DNA from: Pontibacterium granulatum
GTDB lineage: Bacteria; Pseudomonadota; Gammaproteobacteria; Pseudomonadales; Balneatricaceae
Assembly: GCF_029961155.1 (NCBI RefSeq)
Contig: NZ_JASBRH010000035.1
Span: 1 to 34,547 of the forward strand
Length of the DNA stretch: 34,547 bases
Direction: 5' to 3'
The position numbers were made by a program, and so were the translations under genes. The notes below the pieces were generated by a model. It saw nothing but the letters and a program-made list of their open reading frames with translations, was not told the DNA's origin and did not search any database. Below, one piece after another: positions 33,961 to 34,547 of this stretch; position 1 is the stretch's first letter, and each line of letters starts with the position of its first letter.

Positions 33961-34434
33961 TGCAACTGATCAATGACATACAATGGGCCTTCGGGCCCAC
34001 TCTGACTGCCGACAAAACTCTGGCATTTTTGTCTGAGCTCAGTTTTATTCATTCCATGCTGAAAGAACCCCGGCGGAGCCGGGGATTTACCTTGGATTAA
34101 TTAACTAAGGTATAGCCATTAATTGCCGCAATTGGTTACTTCATATAAAAAAGCGTATCGCTGTACTTATCGCTTCACGTGATGCTATCCAGGACACTTG
34201 ACCACGTATATTGGAAGGCCGATTACAACATTAGTTGATTTTGAACAAAAAAAAGACAGTAGCCCGAAGACTACTGTCAAAGCCGTGAACAAGAATCGCT
34301 CTCACTTTAATTTTACTACCACCCCTCGCCCTACATTAGGTTTCATAATTCACCCTCATGCGACAGAGAGCTTTTCAACGAAGACATCAAACAGGATAGT
34401 GGAGAGCGATCAGGTAGCGGAATGTAGCTTATAA
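33961..34434. other. 474-bp gap after aapP with hairpins
   Basis: Two stem-loops follow aapP: TGGGCC-TTCG-GGCCCA (33984-33999), a very stable UUCG tetraloop, and CCCCGGC-GGA-GCCGGGG (34068-34084) followed by ATTT. Either could end or protect the aap mRNA. The minus-strand terminator at 34247-34278 belongs to the next gene. The 78-codon plus-strand frame at 34198 runs through that terminator and is not credible. Confidence 0.55.
34247..34278 (-). terminator. Rho-independent terminator of the gene at the right edge
   Basis: 8-bp stem GACAGTAG (34255-34262)/CTACTGTC (34271-34278). On the minus strand it is followed by eight T (A run 34247-34254). Confidence 0.85.
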
Positions 34435-34547
34435 TCAGCGATCAATTACCAAACCAAACTCGCGGCTGGCATCCTGAATCCACAGCCAGATGTAGTCGGC
34501 AAAGCTGCGACGTACAACCAGTTCGAATTCAGTGTCGCCTTTACGAC
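34435..34547 (-). CDS. 3' end of a minus-strand gene (partial)
   Basis: Only the last 36 codons are in the window, from CGT at 34545 to TGA at 34435-34437. They read RKGDTEFELVVRRS then FADYIWLWIQDASREFG and end GLVIDR. The composition is protein-like and a terminator lies downstream on the same strand. I cannot assign a family from so short a tail. Confidence 0.65.
   Translation of the reverse strand, partial: RKGDTEFELVVRRSFADYIWLWIQDASREFGLVIDR

Noticed and set aside
34088-34115. ACTAAGG near 34104 as another operator copy
   Set aside because: Only seven bases match and there is no palindrome or associated start.
34198-34434. 78-codon plus-strand frame
   Set aside because: It reads through the terminator hairpin at 34247-34278, has no ribosome-binding site and no protein-like motif.
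1-34547. CRISPR array, prophage or genomic-island boundary
   Set aside because: No regularly spaced repeats, integrase, transposase or tRNA-end duplication were found; DUF1353 alone is not evidence of a phage.

Overview
The window looks like chromosomal DNA of a marine, heterotrophic gammaproteobacterium, probably Oceanospirillales-like. This placement is inferred from the gene mix: tRNA-Glu and tRNA-Gly genes, NfsB, ArgP/ArgO, AapJQMP and a Pseudomonas-like quinoprotein alcohol-oxidation cluster. No 16S rRNA or other marker is present to fix the taxon. I see no integrase, transposase, phage module or CRISPR array.

Layout. (1) 1-3001: two identical tRNA-Glu(UUC) genes and one tRNA-Gly(GCC) on the minus strand, with a plus-strand glutathione S-transferase between the Glu copies. 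A membrane-anchored protein of unknown function and a PagL-like lipid A deacylase follow. (2) 3293-23418: most of this is an alcohol-oxidation regulon. On the minus strand are the aldehyde dehydrogenase exaC, a PQQ-dependent alcohol dehydrogenase with the lanthanide signature (PedH type), a four-gene operon (cytochrome c-550 pedF, a MoxJ-like binding protein, a SoxYZ-like carrier, a metallo-beta-lactamase-fold hydrolase) and a cupredoxin-like protein. Running divergently are a binding protein, a beta-propeller protein, an ABC ATPase and the ABC-2 permease pedC. Further right are a CxxxCW rhodanese-like protein and the AgmR/ErbR-type response regulator. Unrelated genes lie inside this stretch (HDOD, PilZ, ceramidase-like, cupin, YbjQ, LysR plus PACE efflux pump). 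(3) 23599-28832: PhyH-like dioxygenase, GFA-family protein, a small secreted protein, a DUF1353 protein, nitroreductase nfsB, and the argP/argO regulator-exporter pair. (4) 29706-33960: the complete aapJQMP general L-amino-acid ABC transporter operon behind an 873-base untranslated region. The 3' end of one more minus-strand gene enters at the right edge.

How the parts fit. PedH would oxidise alcohols in the periplasm and pass electrons to cytochrome PedF; ExaC would oxidise the resulting aldehyde in the cytoplasm. The SoxYZ-like carrier, hydrolase, MoxJ-like protein, CxxxCW protein and Ped ABC system are conserved companions of quinoproteins whose biochemistry is largely unknown. The most informative unannotated signal is a 16-bp imperfect palindrome close to TAGTNCCTTNGTACTA. 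It lies upstream of five separate transcription units of this system, each time with a -10-like hexamer 56-57 bp downstream of its centre. It is a good candidate operator for the AgmR-type regulator and would join the dispersed genes into one regulon. PQQ biosynthesis genes and a sensor kinase are not in the window.
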